Of a DNA stretch of 64,000 bases, positions 55,746 to 64,000 are shown piece by piece. Position numbers and translations under genes: made by a program. The stretch's first letter is position 1, and each line of letters begins with the position of its first letter. This DNA comes from Dactylonectria macrodidyma (lineage: Eukaryota > Ascomycota > Sordariomycetes > Hypocreales > Nectriaceae): positions 558,001-622,000 of the forward strand of contig JAGMUV010000006.1 of assembly GCA_020744425.1 (NCBI GenBank), read 5' to 3'. The notes beneath the pieces are model-generated. The model searched no databases, was not told the origin of the DNA, and saw only the letters and a list, made by a program, of their open reading frames with translations.

Positions 55746-57365
55746 TTCTGTTTGTAGTTGTGATGAGCTTAGGTTGGATGGAGAAACAAAAACAAACGAA
55801 CCAAAAGACTGGCAAACGAGGGGGTGTTAACCATTTGCCTGGGGCTTGCCACGAGCAAGGATCGATGACGCCAGTGGTCTGAGCCGAGGAATCCGGGTAC
55901 GATGGGATCCAGAACTGACATGGGCGGCGGAGCATGTAAGCAGAAGCAAAAGCCAAGATGCGTCTGACTCTACTGGCAGGCTTTGCCCTAAAAAGACTGG
56001 GAAAACAATACGTTAATCTGAGGCAGTTCATCTCTTAGATCATGACTGCTACAAAATTTAAACCAGCTCACCATGTCTTGTGCCTCCATTGAAAATACAC
56101 ATGATGACTCTATTCCAAAAGCCCGCGAAACCTCCATCACAACAATCACGGCCACTACAACCATCCAGCTCGGTATTTTCACATGAGAAAGAAGTCAATT
56201 CCCAGCCCCTCTTGTTTCTTTCCCCGCACTTACCAGGATGAGCGGGACGAATCTTGCCGAAGATCCAAAGCTGATGAGAGAATTGACAGGGATTTACGAG
56301 TTATTGAGCGATTAGTGCCAAAATTGGGTGATGGCTCCGGCGCTGGGCTCAGTACGGAGACGCGCTAAGCCCAACGACTAACCATGACCTCATCTTATGT
56401 CCGGTTATCCGGATTCGTTCTCTTCTTCTGTAAATAGCGTTCAGTCGCCTTGGAGCGGACTGAGGACAGTCCAACCTTTCCTACTCGAACAACGGTGAAC
56501 CCCGCATAGAGGAACAGATTAGACGGCAGCGGGAAGGGACCTAGAATAGGCTAGATGATTGTGATGGGAAAGCATAACAGGGTGGCCAATGACTCAATTG
56601 CGCCTTTATGGCGGCGATTGAGTGCTGGCAAATTGTGCGCAGTATGCATCAAGGTAGGTACGTTCTCTGCGCGAAGGACGAGACAAGAGACGCATACACA
56701 GGTAGAATTCATGCGAATTAATACAACACAACGAGGTAGAGGCTTGTATCGCAAGCTAAGATGAATGGCAATGTCGATTTCACCCATTCCGATGTCAGTG
56801 GTGATTTCTGCGCGCCCCTTCCATCTCCCAAGCCACCCTCTCATTGGTCACACCTCCGACTCCGGCTCCGCACCCGGACCTCCGACCGATCTGTTTCCCC
56901 GGTCTGCCCGAACCACTGTCCCCGCGATTTCGTACTGAGTACTCCGTATTAGAAGAGACCATCCATTGGTGCTACCCTAGAGCCTACGCAGTATGAAACC
57001 GAATATCTGCAGCCCACCCAGCTTGAGGTTGAATGGTCATGCCTCGAAGCCATCGCCCACAAACTTATGAGTGAGCAATGTCAATTTCTATTATTTGTTA
57101 GACCTGACCGGCTAGATGACGACATTTTTACTCGATCAACACGGTCAACAGGAAAAAAAAAACCATTGGTTATTGGGAAAGAGACTTGGACTCTCGATGT
57201 TGTATACCCGATACCGTACCCTAGGGCCCGGGCCACGGAAGCACACATTTCGGTAGGTAATAAGCGCATTGCCGCAGAGAAACAACCTCTACGGACAAGT
57301 GGAACACACCAAAGTGTGTTGAGATGGGACGAGGGTGTGGAACGGGTAAAAAAACAAAAAAGATT
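55746..57365. other. Intergenic region
   Basis: Lipase promoter side and flank of the tRNA gene. No gene recognised. Confidence 0.4.
57348..57361 (-). terminator. RNA polymerase III terminator of the tRNA gene
   Basis: On the minus strand two T-runs (T6 and T7) lie a few bases after the tRNA 3' end, the standard pol III stop signal. Confidence 0.7.
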
Positions 57366-57468
57366 GCCGGCTGGGAGTCTCGAACTCTCGACCTTTGGAT
57401 ATCTCTGACCTGGGGCCAAATCATATGAATCATATGAGACCAACGCTCTACCGCTGAGCTAAGCTGGC
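57366..57468 (-). tRNA. tRNA-Met (anticodon CAT), intron-containing
   Basis: Minus strand, 103 bases. The acceptor 5' strand GCCAGCT, box A TAGCTCAGCGG, D arm GCTC/GAGC, anticodon arm TTGGT-CT-CAT-A, an intron of about 32 bases, then TCCAA, variable AGGTC, T arm with box B GTTCGAGAC, and 3' strand AGCCGGC. The anticodon CAT and the lack of an initiator-type sequence suggest elongator methionine tRNA, though a CAT gene could also be Ile after modification. The acceptor has one A-C mismatch (position 4-69), the T stem one (50-64) and the anticodon stem a T-T, so it may be a weakened or degenerate copy. The CCA end is not encoded, as expected in eukaryotes. Confidence 0.82.
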
Positions 57469-58004
57469 AAGTCGTGTTATTGTTGTTCCGGCCGCTGCAA
57501 TAATTCATTGAGACGTTGGGCGGTAGCGTGGAGATTGACTTGTGGGTCGTGGGGGTTAGAGCGAAGGTGAAAGTCGACATGACTCAACCCTAGCAAACTC
57601 TTTTGATTAGGCCTCCCCCGATACTCAACATTGCCTGCCTGTCCTGCAGTTACCCCGCTCATAATGGGCTGTCAGAAGGGGTGGGGTTGAAGCCGTGAAG
57701 GCGCGCTAATGAAGCTCCCTTCGTATCGAGGGGGAATGGCACGTGGAGGCTTGAAGGTGTGGCATGGCCACATGGCAGACGGGACATATTGGAGATCCCG
57801 AATATTCGAACCCCTGGAGTAGCTAGACCTCCGCGTTTCATACGATAATGTTTATAGAACGTCAGTAATTAGTGCCGAAATTTCACGGTGTTTTCGTATT
57901 CTCAGCCTAATTTCCCGCGTCAGTACTACAGCCACCACCTGGCCGTCTCAAGCTCATATTTCTCATGATGGAACATTTGGCAAGCATGTCTACAGAACCC
58001 AGCT
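57469..58004. other. Upstream of tRNA
   Basis: Nothing recognised. Confidence 0.4.
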
Positions 58005-58498
58005 CGTAAAGCATCATCTCTACGGTAGGATTAAACCCTAATCGCGGTCTAGATAGTCTTCAGAAGCGGCCGCATAATTTGGTTAACCAATCTCCAGTCT
58101 CCTCATCCCCACCTCGCGAGCGACGACCAGAACAACAGAGCGGAACCAACAATGCGAATTCGAACCCAAAAATTCCCTGTGACGAGAGTGAGACGAAGAG
58201 GTGTTGTGGTGAAAAGACACAAGATCCAGAGACTCTTGTTGGCGATGGAACCTCTTGAGTCAATTGGCTTCCGGAATCTTGCGGCATGTCGACTGACTAA
58301 GATCCGGCAGGATCGATCGCTCTACAAGAGACGAGGTCTTTCCTAGACCCATTTCACTCCATGGGAGGTAATCGCCTGTCGAAGAAACTTGTTGAGGGAC
58401 CCAAGCCTGACCCAGACTTCCACGACCCAATATCTGGTATGAATGGCAGCCTCCCAAATCAAGATGAAGGGGGCATTGGATTGTGGAATAAGTTTTGA
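58005..58498 (+). pseudogene. Possible decayed coding frame of unknown family
   Basis: One plus-strand frame stays protein-like for about 160 codons but contains in-frame TGA (~58257) and TAA (~58301) and no ATG at its start. It includes IPCDESETKRCCGEKTQDPE, then after the stops KKLVEGPKPDPDFHDPISG, ending at TGA near 58497. A Cys-Cys and basic region recall the linker of a fungal transcription factor, but no zinc cluster is complete. Low certainty; it could be chance. Confidence 0.25.
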
Positions 58499-59884
58499 CC
58501 AGACATTGTTCAACAGCTCAAGACAATGCCCAGAAGCACACAGGCGATGCTCTGATGTAAAATGACAGGTACTTGATTCCGAGAGAGCTTCTCAGGCTGG
58601 CCAGCATGCTCATATCCTCAGTTGAAGGACAAGAACTAAAGGCTCATGGCGTGCTTCAATCCTTTGAGATAGAATACTATGCGGGATAAAAGGGGTATGC
58701 GGACATGGATCGAGACTGACGTACCCTTGCGAGCATCTCAGCCGTTTCTGCCACCTTGATTTTGGGGACAAGGCTACCCAAAGACCCCTGCATCACCAAC
58801 TGCCGTTGTTGATCGGCACTACGGCATCCTCCCACACCTTGATTGAGGCGAGTGTGCCAAGATCTCATCACATCCAAGGTGCATTAGATGTTCGTGAGGG
58901 ATTTTCGAATCCTGAGATAGTCGTCTTCTCAACCATTCGATCGACTTTGAAGTATATGAGGCGGGCGTAAGGAGGTCGAGCGGTTTTATCACCTTGGGCC
59001 CGTGCTGTATTTCTTCTCAACAAGTTGTCTCAAACGCTGAGAAGGGCCGATATTTTTGGAGCCTTGACCACTCGAGAGTCATGCCATCGCATAAGAATCG
59101 CAACTAATAATTTGTTCGCGGCAATAGTATCACGCAGCGCAGTGACTAAGGAAGCACCACCAACCCTAGCTGCCGTGGAAGTGCATGACGCAAGCGAGCA
59201 AGGAAGATAAGACAGCGGCCGCACAGAGAGGGAAAAAAACACTAGGTTCGGCCGTATTTTCAATTTTTCGCCGCCTCACCTGCTACGCGAAGAGCTCTTG
59301 GCGTTGGTGTCGAGCTATGTGCGGACGTGTTCTCGGCGAAACTCACCAGGCTCCCCACATTGCCCGCACAAGATGGGCTGGCTGTCGTTGGACCGGTCTC
59401 CCCATTGAGGAAGGCTCCTAGGCATTACCGGGTTGGTGTGGATGACTGGGGTAGACCATTGGACGCAGTGACCACTTGGCCCAGTTTGTTCCTTGAAGGC
59501 CTCGACTCCAACTAGCCCCAAGAACGTTTCGGTTGAGGTCGGGGAAGCGTGGAGATGCCGAAATCAGAGAGCTAAGCTTAATTCTTGGCCGCGTTGGACG
59601 TCTGATTGGACACGGACAGTCCGATGCGACTCATGACTTGCGCAGAGTTGGGGTAGCGCCCCTCGGACCGACAACTCCAACACCTGGAGAAGCTGGGGGG
59701 AGGATCACCTCCGCATCAAGCCTCTGTGGGGGAAGTTGGAGTAACAAGTGGACCGGGAGGCGTTCGAGGTTTTCGAGGACGAGAGAATATAAAGATAGCT
59801 TTGATGGCTGTGAATATCTAATCTGTATCAACCTTCATCACTTCCATCTCTCGCCTACCTCCTTCGCCTTACACATCGTACATC
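58499..59884. other. Intergenic region, permease promoter
   Basis: No gene supported. An ATATAAAG element at 59788-59795 about 90 bases before the ATG at 59885 is a likely TATA box, followed by a C/T-rich leader. Confidence 0.45.
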
Positions 59885-61267
59885 ATGGCAGGTGGTGCAA
59901 TTCCCTCTGCGGCTCCCCAGCTCGCTGGCGGCTACCTGACTGGTCGGGCCCTTATTTTCCCCCTCTCTCTTATCATCTCCCTATTCTTCTTGTGGGGATT
60001 TTCGTATGGCCTCCTCGATGTCCTCAACAAGCACTTCCAGACCGTCCTCGGCATCAGCCGTCTCGAGTCAACTGGCCTTCAAGTCATGTATTTCGGTGGA
60101 GGTTACCTCCTGTTCAGCCCTGTGGCCGCCGAGATGTTGAAACGCCGTGGCTACAAGCAAACTATCTTGATGGGGCTTACTCTATACTCGCTCGGAGCTA
60201 TCCTCTTCTGGCCTGTCGCCAAGTCTGCCACCGGAAACACCAACGGCCGAGCTGTCTTCGGAGGTTTCTGTGCTTGCACACTTGTCATCGCCTGCGGTCT
60301 CGCCACCCTCGAAACCGCTGCCAATTCCTATGCTGTGGTCATTGGCAAGCCCGAATCTGCTTCAGCTCGTCTGCAGTTCTGTCAGAGCTGGAATGGTGTG
60401 GCTTCATTCATCGGCCCTTTGATCGCCAGCAAATTTTTCTTCAGCGGCGAAAACCAAAACAGTTTGACCAACGTTCAATACGTTTATCTCGCCGTTAGCT
60501 GTGCTGGTGCGGCAGTCGCAGTGCTGTTTCTTTTCGCGCGCTTGCCTGAGGTGAGCGAGGCTGTGATCTCTGAGGAGGCTCACGACTCGTCCGACCAAAC
60601 TTCTTTCTGGAAACAATGGAACATGTGGTTCGCTTTTCTCGCCCAATTCTGCTACGTTGGAGCTCAGGTCACAATCGCCACCTTCTTTATTAATTACGCT
60701 CACGAAGCTGGCGGTCTTACAACCTCGAAAGGTTCTACTATGTTGAGCTACGCCCTCATCACATTCACTGTGGGGCGCTTCGTCGCCACCGGACTGGCTA
60801 TGGTTCTTGAGTCCGCCTTTATTATGGTTGTGTACGCAAGCTGCGCCATTGCTCTCACTGCCTACGTCGCTTCCAGCCACGGCCCAAGCAGCGTGATTGT
60901 GTTGATCCTCATCTTCGCCTTCATGTCTCCGATGTACCCCACTATTTTCACTCTTGGCACCCAAAACCTCGGCCGACACACCAGACGAGCTGCAGGTGTA
61001 TTGGTCATGGGTGTTTCTGGAGGCGCTGTCTTTCCTCCGATTCAGGGGGCTCTGGCAGACGCGTACAGCACACGGATCAGCTACCTGGTCCCAGTCGTTG
61101 GATTCGTTTACGTGCTCGGTTACGTCGCCTTTGTTTGGACACGCGGTGGCATGAACGTGCTCCGTGTCAAGTCTTCTAAGACTTCTGCGGCTGAAGAGGC
61201 GGAGAAGAATGAGAAGAATGGTGCTATCATTGAGGAGCATGAGAAGAAGGGTGATGACTGGGCTTAG
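59885..61267 (+). CDS. FucP-type sugar:H+ symporter (FHS family, MFS)
   Basis: Single exon, 460 aa. Twelve hydrophobic helices are visible. The first, LIISLFFLWGFSYGLLDVLNKHFQ, and FCQSWNGVASFIGPLIASKF carry the conserved FFLWG...DxLN and F-x-QS-x-NG-x-G motifs of fucose/galactose permeases. YPTIFTLG and GVSGGAVFPPIQGALAD near helix 10-11 complete the signature. The C-terminal tail is Lys/Glu-rich and cytosolic. It should import a hexose such as L-fucose, galactose or glucose with protons across the plasma membrane; the sugar is not readable. No sugar-metabolism gene is adjacent, so there is no cluster hint. Confidence 0.92.
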   Translation: MAGGAIPSAAPQLAGGYLTGRALIFPLSLIISLFFLWGFSYGLLDVLNKHFQTVLGISRLESTGLQVMYFGGGYLLFSPVAAEMLKRRGYKQTILMGLTLYSLGAILFWPVAKSATGNTNGRAVFGGFCACTLVIACGLATLETAANSYAVVIGKPESASARLQFCQSWNGVASFIGPLIASKFFFSGENQNSLTNVQYVYLAVSCAGAAVAVLFLFARLPEVSEAVISEEAHDSSDQTSFWKQWNMWFAFLAQFCYVGAQVTIATFFINYAHEAGGLTTSKGSTMLSYALITFTVGRFVATGLAMVLESAFIMVVYASCAIALTAYVASSHGPSSVIVLILIFAFMSPMYPTIFTLGTQNLGRHTRRAAGVLVMGVSGGAVFPPIQGALADAYSTRISYLVPVVGFVYVLGYVAFVWTRGGMNVLRVKSSKTSAAEEAEKNEKNGAIIEEHEKKGDDWA

Positions 61268-61574
61268 ACACATAGATCTTAGAAAGTGGTGAGAGAATTA
61301 GAGAATTTAGAGTTGAGCGAATCCGGAAATCATGAAGCAAATTATTTCCTAATTGGGCGACCCTGGAGGTCCGTGCCACACATGCGTCCTGGCGCAGAGA
61401 CCCTGTCGGGCCGACGTGACTGGTGAGGAAGGTGAGTTCTGGATTTCAAGGATTCCCATGGCCGACGAGGATGATCAATTACGTAGTAAAAGCACGATGG
61501 GATTACTTCCAGAAGAACTCAGATCTATTTTAGCATAATGCGCATCGTCATACGTAGTAGAACAGCTGAGCTAG
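61268..61574. other. Convergent intergenic region
   Basis: Short region between convergent stop codons; nothing else seen. Confidence 0.5.
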
Positions 61575-63878
61575 CTAGGTATTGAGAAATTGCAACAGGC
61601 GCTTTCTCACAATCACTCCAATCACCTTGGCAGTTTCTGCCTCGACAACTATCAGCTGCCCCGTACCCAACTTGCCGAATAGCTCCACCGTAATCTCCAA
61701 GGGTGTGTCAACTGAAATCGACAACGGGTTTCGTTCGATGTGTTCAAATAATACGTCGTCCAACACACTCAGCTCGTTGACCCCTTGCCACCCTTGCGAT
61801 TGGTCAATCGTCCTCAATGCACGCTCCAACTTAGCATCTTGGATATAACCGTAGCATCGCCCATGCTCGTTTACCACCACAAGGCCGGAATCGCTCAAGC
61901 CCCGAGCTTTGAGGTTGTCCATTTTTTTCCGAAGCGCAATAGCAGAGACTTTGTAGCTCGGCAACATGGACACCGTCATCTCTTCCATTATACCCGCGGA
62001 CGGCACGAGAAGCTCCACAGTAGCAGCTTCGCCAGATTCTCGAATTTTTCCGACCTTGGCGAGGGCGTGGTCAGAGTCTAGAAAAGGATGACCGACTATG
62101 TGCTGAGACAGCTCGTAGATACCCTCCTCGCAAATGCAATCAGCAACCCATTTCGCCGTGAGGATAGCAATCATGAATGGTGGAATGAAGTTGACCTCGC
62201 CAGTCAACTCAAACATGATGACTGCCAAGCTGACAGTCATTCGGCTGACTCCAGCGAGAAATGCGGCCGATCCTACCATGGCAAAGATTCCAGGTGAAAT
62301 TGATGAAATATTTGGAACCTCAGGTGAGATGTTTAGAAACAACTGACCAACAAGACGTCCAAAGAGCGCACCGGCATCCAGGGCTGGAATAATGACCCCA
62401 GATGGGACTTTACAGCCAAAGGTGATGATGGTCAAAAACAGCTTGATCAGGGTGCCCGAAACAAGCCACGCAAAGTAGCTACCCTTGCCAGTGAGCTTGG
62501 CTTCCTGCTGGCATATCCAATCCTGCTCGCCGTGATTGCAGTCGACAAGCAGGCGTTGCATGACAATGTCACCCGTCTCACGAATGAGAGGATTTGGATA
62601 CTGGAGGAGAGCCGTAATCAAGGCTACCAGGGCCAACTCAAAGACAGGGTGGTTTTTGATCAATGAAAGACGCCGAAAAGACTGCGCCCACATGAAGTTG
62701 CTTCGGCAAAGAATTCCCCCAAAAACACCACCACAGACGCCGAGAGCTATGAATGTTAGGTAGTGAACCGCATCATAGTTAACGCCGTAGTTTGTTTCGA
62801 ACAAAACGAGTTTCCCAGTCCCGGTCGGATTCAACTCCTTGAGGAGGGCGGCGGCGACCACAGAGCACAGACACGATTGCCAGAGGACTTGACGTGGAAA
62901 GTAAGTGCTGATTTCTTCGTAGCTGAACAGGACGCCTCCGATAGGCGCGCCGAAAGCCACGGACAAACCTGCAGAACATGCAACGCTGAGCATCTCCCTC
63001 AGTTTCCGCGGGCTCGCTGCAACCTTGGGAAGTTTCATCGCCATCAAATATCCAACGCATGCCGAGATGTGAACAAACGGTCCTTCTTTTCCCAGGCACA
63101 TGCCCGTCGGCACAGCAAAAGTGGCTCCAATTGCTTTGATGATCAAGACTTTGAGGCCAAAGAGGCCTGGGATGTCGAATCCTGCCAGGAAGGTCTTGAT
63201 CTCAGGGATTCCACTGCCGGCGGCCATATACATCGTCTTCCCCACAGGGATAACGGCACATTCTAACGCGTCCCTATTCTTGTTGTCTCTGTCGTCAGGT
63301 GTAGACCCCACAATTGGCAAGTTGATCCTGGTTGTCATGGTCAAGCCGCCTGCTATAATTGCGAAGGCTAAGGAGAGGCAGACGTAGATCAAATACGACG
63401 AACCAAAGTTCTCCGACCAAGATCTCCAGCGCTCATCGTGTCCATCGAATGAAGAGCATGCTCTCCGATTTAGCCACACGTTTGTCGTGCAATACCCATC
63501 CTTCCAATCCGCGACCGTTTCAACACTCACGTCCACCACGGACGCAATGCCTGCTGTTATTAGGCCTATCGTAAAAGCCGCGACCCAACTCTGCATTGAG
63601 TCCCATATTTCAGCCACTCGGTCACGGATCCCGCCTCGCGAGTTAGGAAATTGAGCGCTGTCTTTGACGAGGTTTTGCAGCCAATCGATGGTGGCGTATT
63701 CCTTATATGGGAGGCTCTCCCCGACGTATCTCGTGTCAATGGGACATCTACCCACGGTCGTACTAGTTGATGTATCTGTCTGGGAACTTTCGTCGCAAGG
63801 CCGGCGATGAGCGGGCTTGATCAGAGGAGTCACCTCGGTGGCTTGAGGTGTCTCAACAGATCTGATATCGATATCCAT
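61575..63878 (-). CDS. ClC-family voltage-gated Cl-/H+ antiporter with CBS domains
   Basis: Single exon, 767 aa. A cytosolic N-terminus (~100 residues) with a YATIDWLQ motif precedes the membrane part. The Cl--binding motif GSGIPEIK is at 221-228 and GKEGPFVH at 263-270. The gating glutamate is E265 and the proton glutamate is in GVLFSYEE (E322), 57 residues later as in ClC-5, so the protein should be a Cl-/H+ exchanger rather than a channel. MVGSAAFLAGVSRMTVSLAVIMFELTG is the conserved helix-N region. Two CBS domains form the C-terminus (~620-767). Closest known type is the fungal Gef1/ClC-A group of Golgi, endosomal or vacuolar membranes. Confidence 0.94.
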   Translation of the reverse strand: MDIDIRSVETPQATEVTPLIKPAHRRPCDESSQTDTSTSTTVGRCPIDTRYVGESLPYKEYATIDWLQNLVKDSAQFPNSRGGIRDRVAEIWDSMQSWVAAFTIGLITAGIASVVDVSVETVADWKDGYCTTNVWLNRRACSSFDGHDERWRSWSENFGSSYLIYVCLSLAFAIIAGGLTMTTRINLPIVGSTPDDRDNKNRDALECAVIPVGKTMYMAAGSGIPEIKTFLAGFDIPGLFGLKVLIIKAIGATFAVPTGMCLGKEGPFVHISACVGYLMAMKLPKVAASPRKLREMLSVACSAGLSVAFGAPIGGVLFSYEEISTYFPRQVLWQSCLCSVVAAALLKELNPTGTGKLVLFETNYGVNYDAVHYLTFIALGVCGGVFGGILCRSNFMWAQSFRRLSLIKNHPVFELALVALITALLQYPNPLIRETGDIVMQRLLVDCNHGEQDWICQQEAKLTGKGSYFAWLVSGTLIKLFLTIITFGCKVPSGVIIPALDAGALFGRLVGQLFLNISPEVPNISSISPGIFAMVGSAAFLAGVSRMTVSLAVIMFELTGEVNFIPPFMIAILTAKWVADCICEEGIYELSQHIVGHPFLDSDHALAKVGKIRESGEAATVELLVPSAGIMEEMTVSMLPSYKVSAIALRKKMDNLKARGLSDSGLVVVNEHGRCYGYIQDAKLERALRTIDQSQGWQGVNELSVLDDVLFEHIERNPLSISVDTPLEITVELFGKLGTGQLIVVEAETAKVIGVIVRKRLLQFLNT

Positions 63879-64000
63879 GATGAAGAAGGTACCGTGGGAT
63901 GCTAGAGATCTCTGCCGAAATTCTCATAAGGATTTTGCTGGAAGACGCAGATATAGTCGATCAGAATATGGTAGCGGCTTAATGCTGTAAGATAAGACGC
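63879..64000. other. Right flank
   Basis: Promoter side of the ClC gene; nothing further seen. Confidence 0.4.

Noticed and set aside
60404..61273. 289-codon minus-strand ORF opposite the FucP-type permease
   Set aside because: Antisense shadow; His/Glu-rich composition without family match.
1..64000. CRISPR arrays, bacterial operons or a biosynthetic gene cluster
   Set aside because: No regular spacer repeats; gene structure is eukaryotic; no PKS, NRPS or terpene backbone gene beside the methyltransferase.

Overview
The window is nuclear DNA of a filamentous ascomycete (Pezizomycotina), most likely a sordariomycete. Genes have short 50-70 bp GT-AG introns, long pyrimidine-rich leaders and large gaps. 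Family content is typically fungal: a rhodopsin/PTH11-type membrane protein, a 2EXR protein, a TAM/LaeA-like methyltransferase, a T5orf172 protein, secretory lipase, Grr1 and Sec72. Species was not determined. Exon coordinates below were built by hand from splice signals, frame and family conservation; each model given with explicit exons has a total length divisible by three.

Layout. 1-11 kb: a five-exon PTH11/rhodopsin-like membrane protein in otherwise empty sequence, then an amino-acid permease, a DsbA/FrnE-type oxidoreductase, a phospholipase-D-superfamily protein, AP-2 mu and a 2EXR protein. 12-24 kb: very gene-poor, carrying only two small Cys-rich proteins (15509 and 17864) that prove to be paralogues with superimposable Cys/His positions; this is the best candidate for an undescribed family here. 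24-39 kb: conserved housekeeping block with a small Ser/Thr-rich protein, Sec72-like TPR protein, ribosomal protein uL13, a membrane-anchored BAG co-chaperone, dithiol glutaredoxin, an Aim18-like chalcone-isomerase-fold mitochondrial protein and the Grr1/GrrA F-box-LRR protein.

39-54 kb: accessory and decayed DNA. It holds two copies of a Tc1/mariner-type MITE related by transitions (RIP-like), a decayed ORF with C-to-T-type stops, a retroelement-gag-like zinc-knuckle relic, a nine-exon LaeA-like methyltransferase, a G-alpha-like protein that has lost its GTP-binding motifs, a T5orf172 protein, a short-chain dehydrogenase remnant with its catalytic centre deleted, a frameshifted CorA-like gene and an orphan ORF lacking a 5' end. 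54-64 kb: secretory lipase, an intron-containing tRNA-Met(CAT) on the minus strand with stem mismatches, a further decayed frame, a FucP-type sugar permease and a ClC-type Cl-/H+ antiporter.

The genes do not form one obvious pathway or biosynthetic cluster. The main contrast is between the conserved block (24-39 kb) and the repeat-invaded, rapidly decaying segment (39-54 kb).
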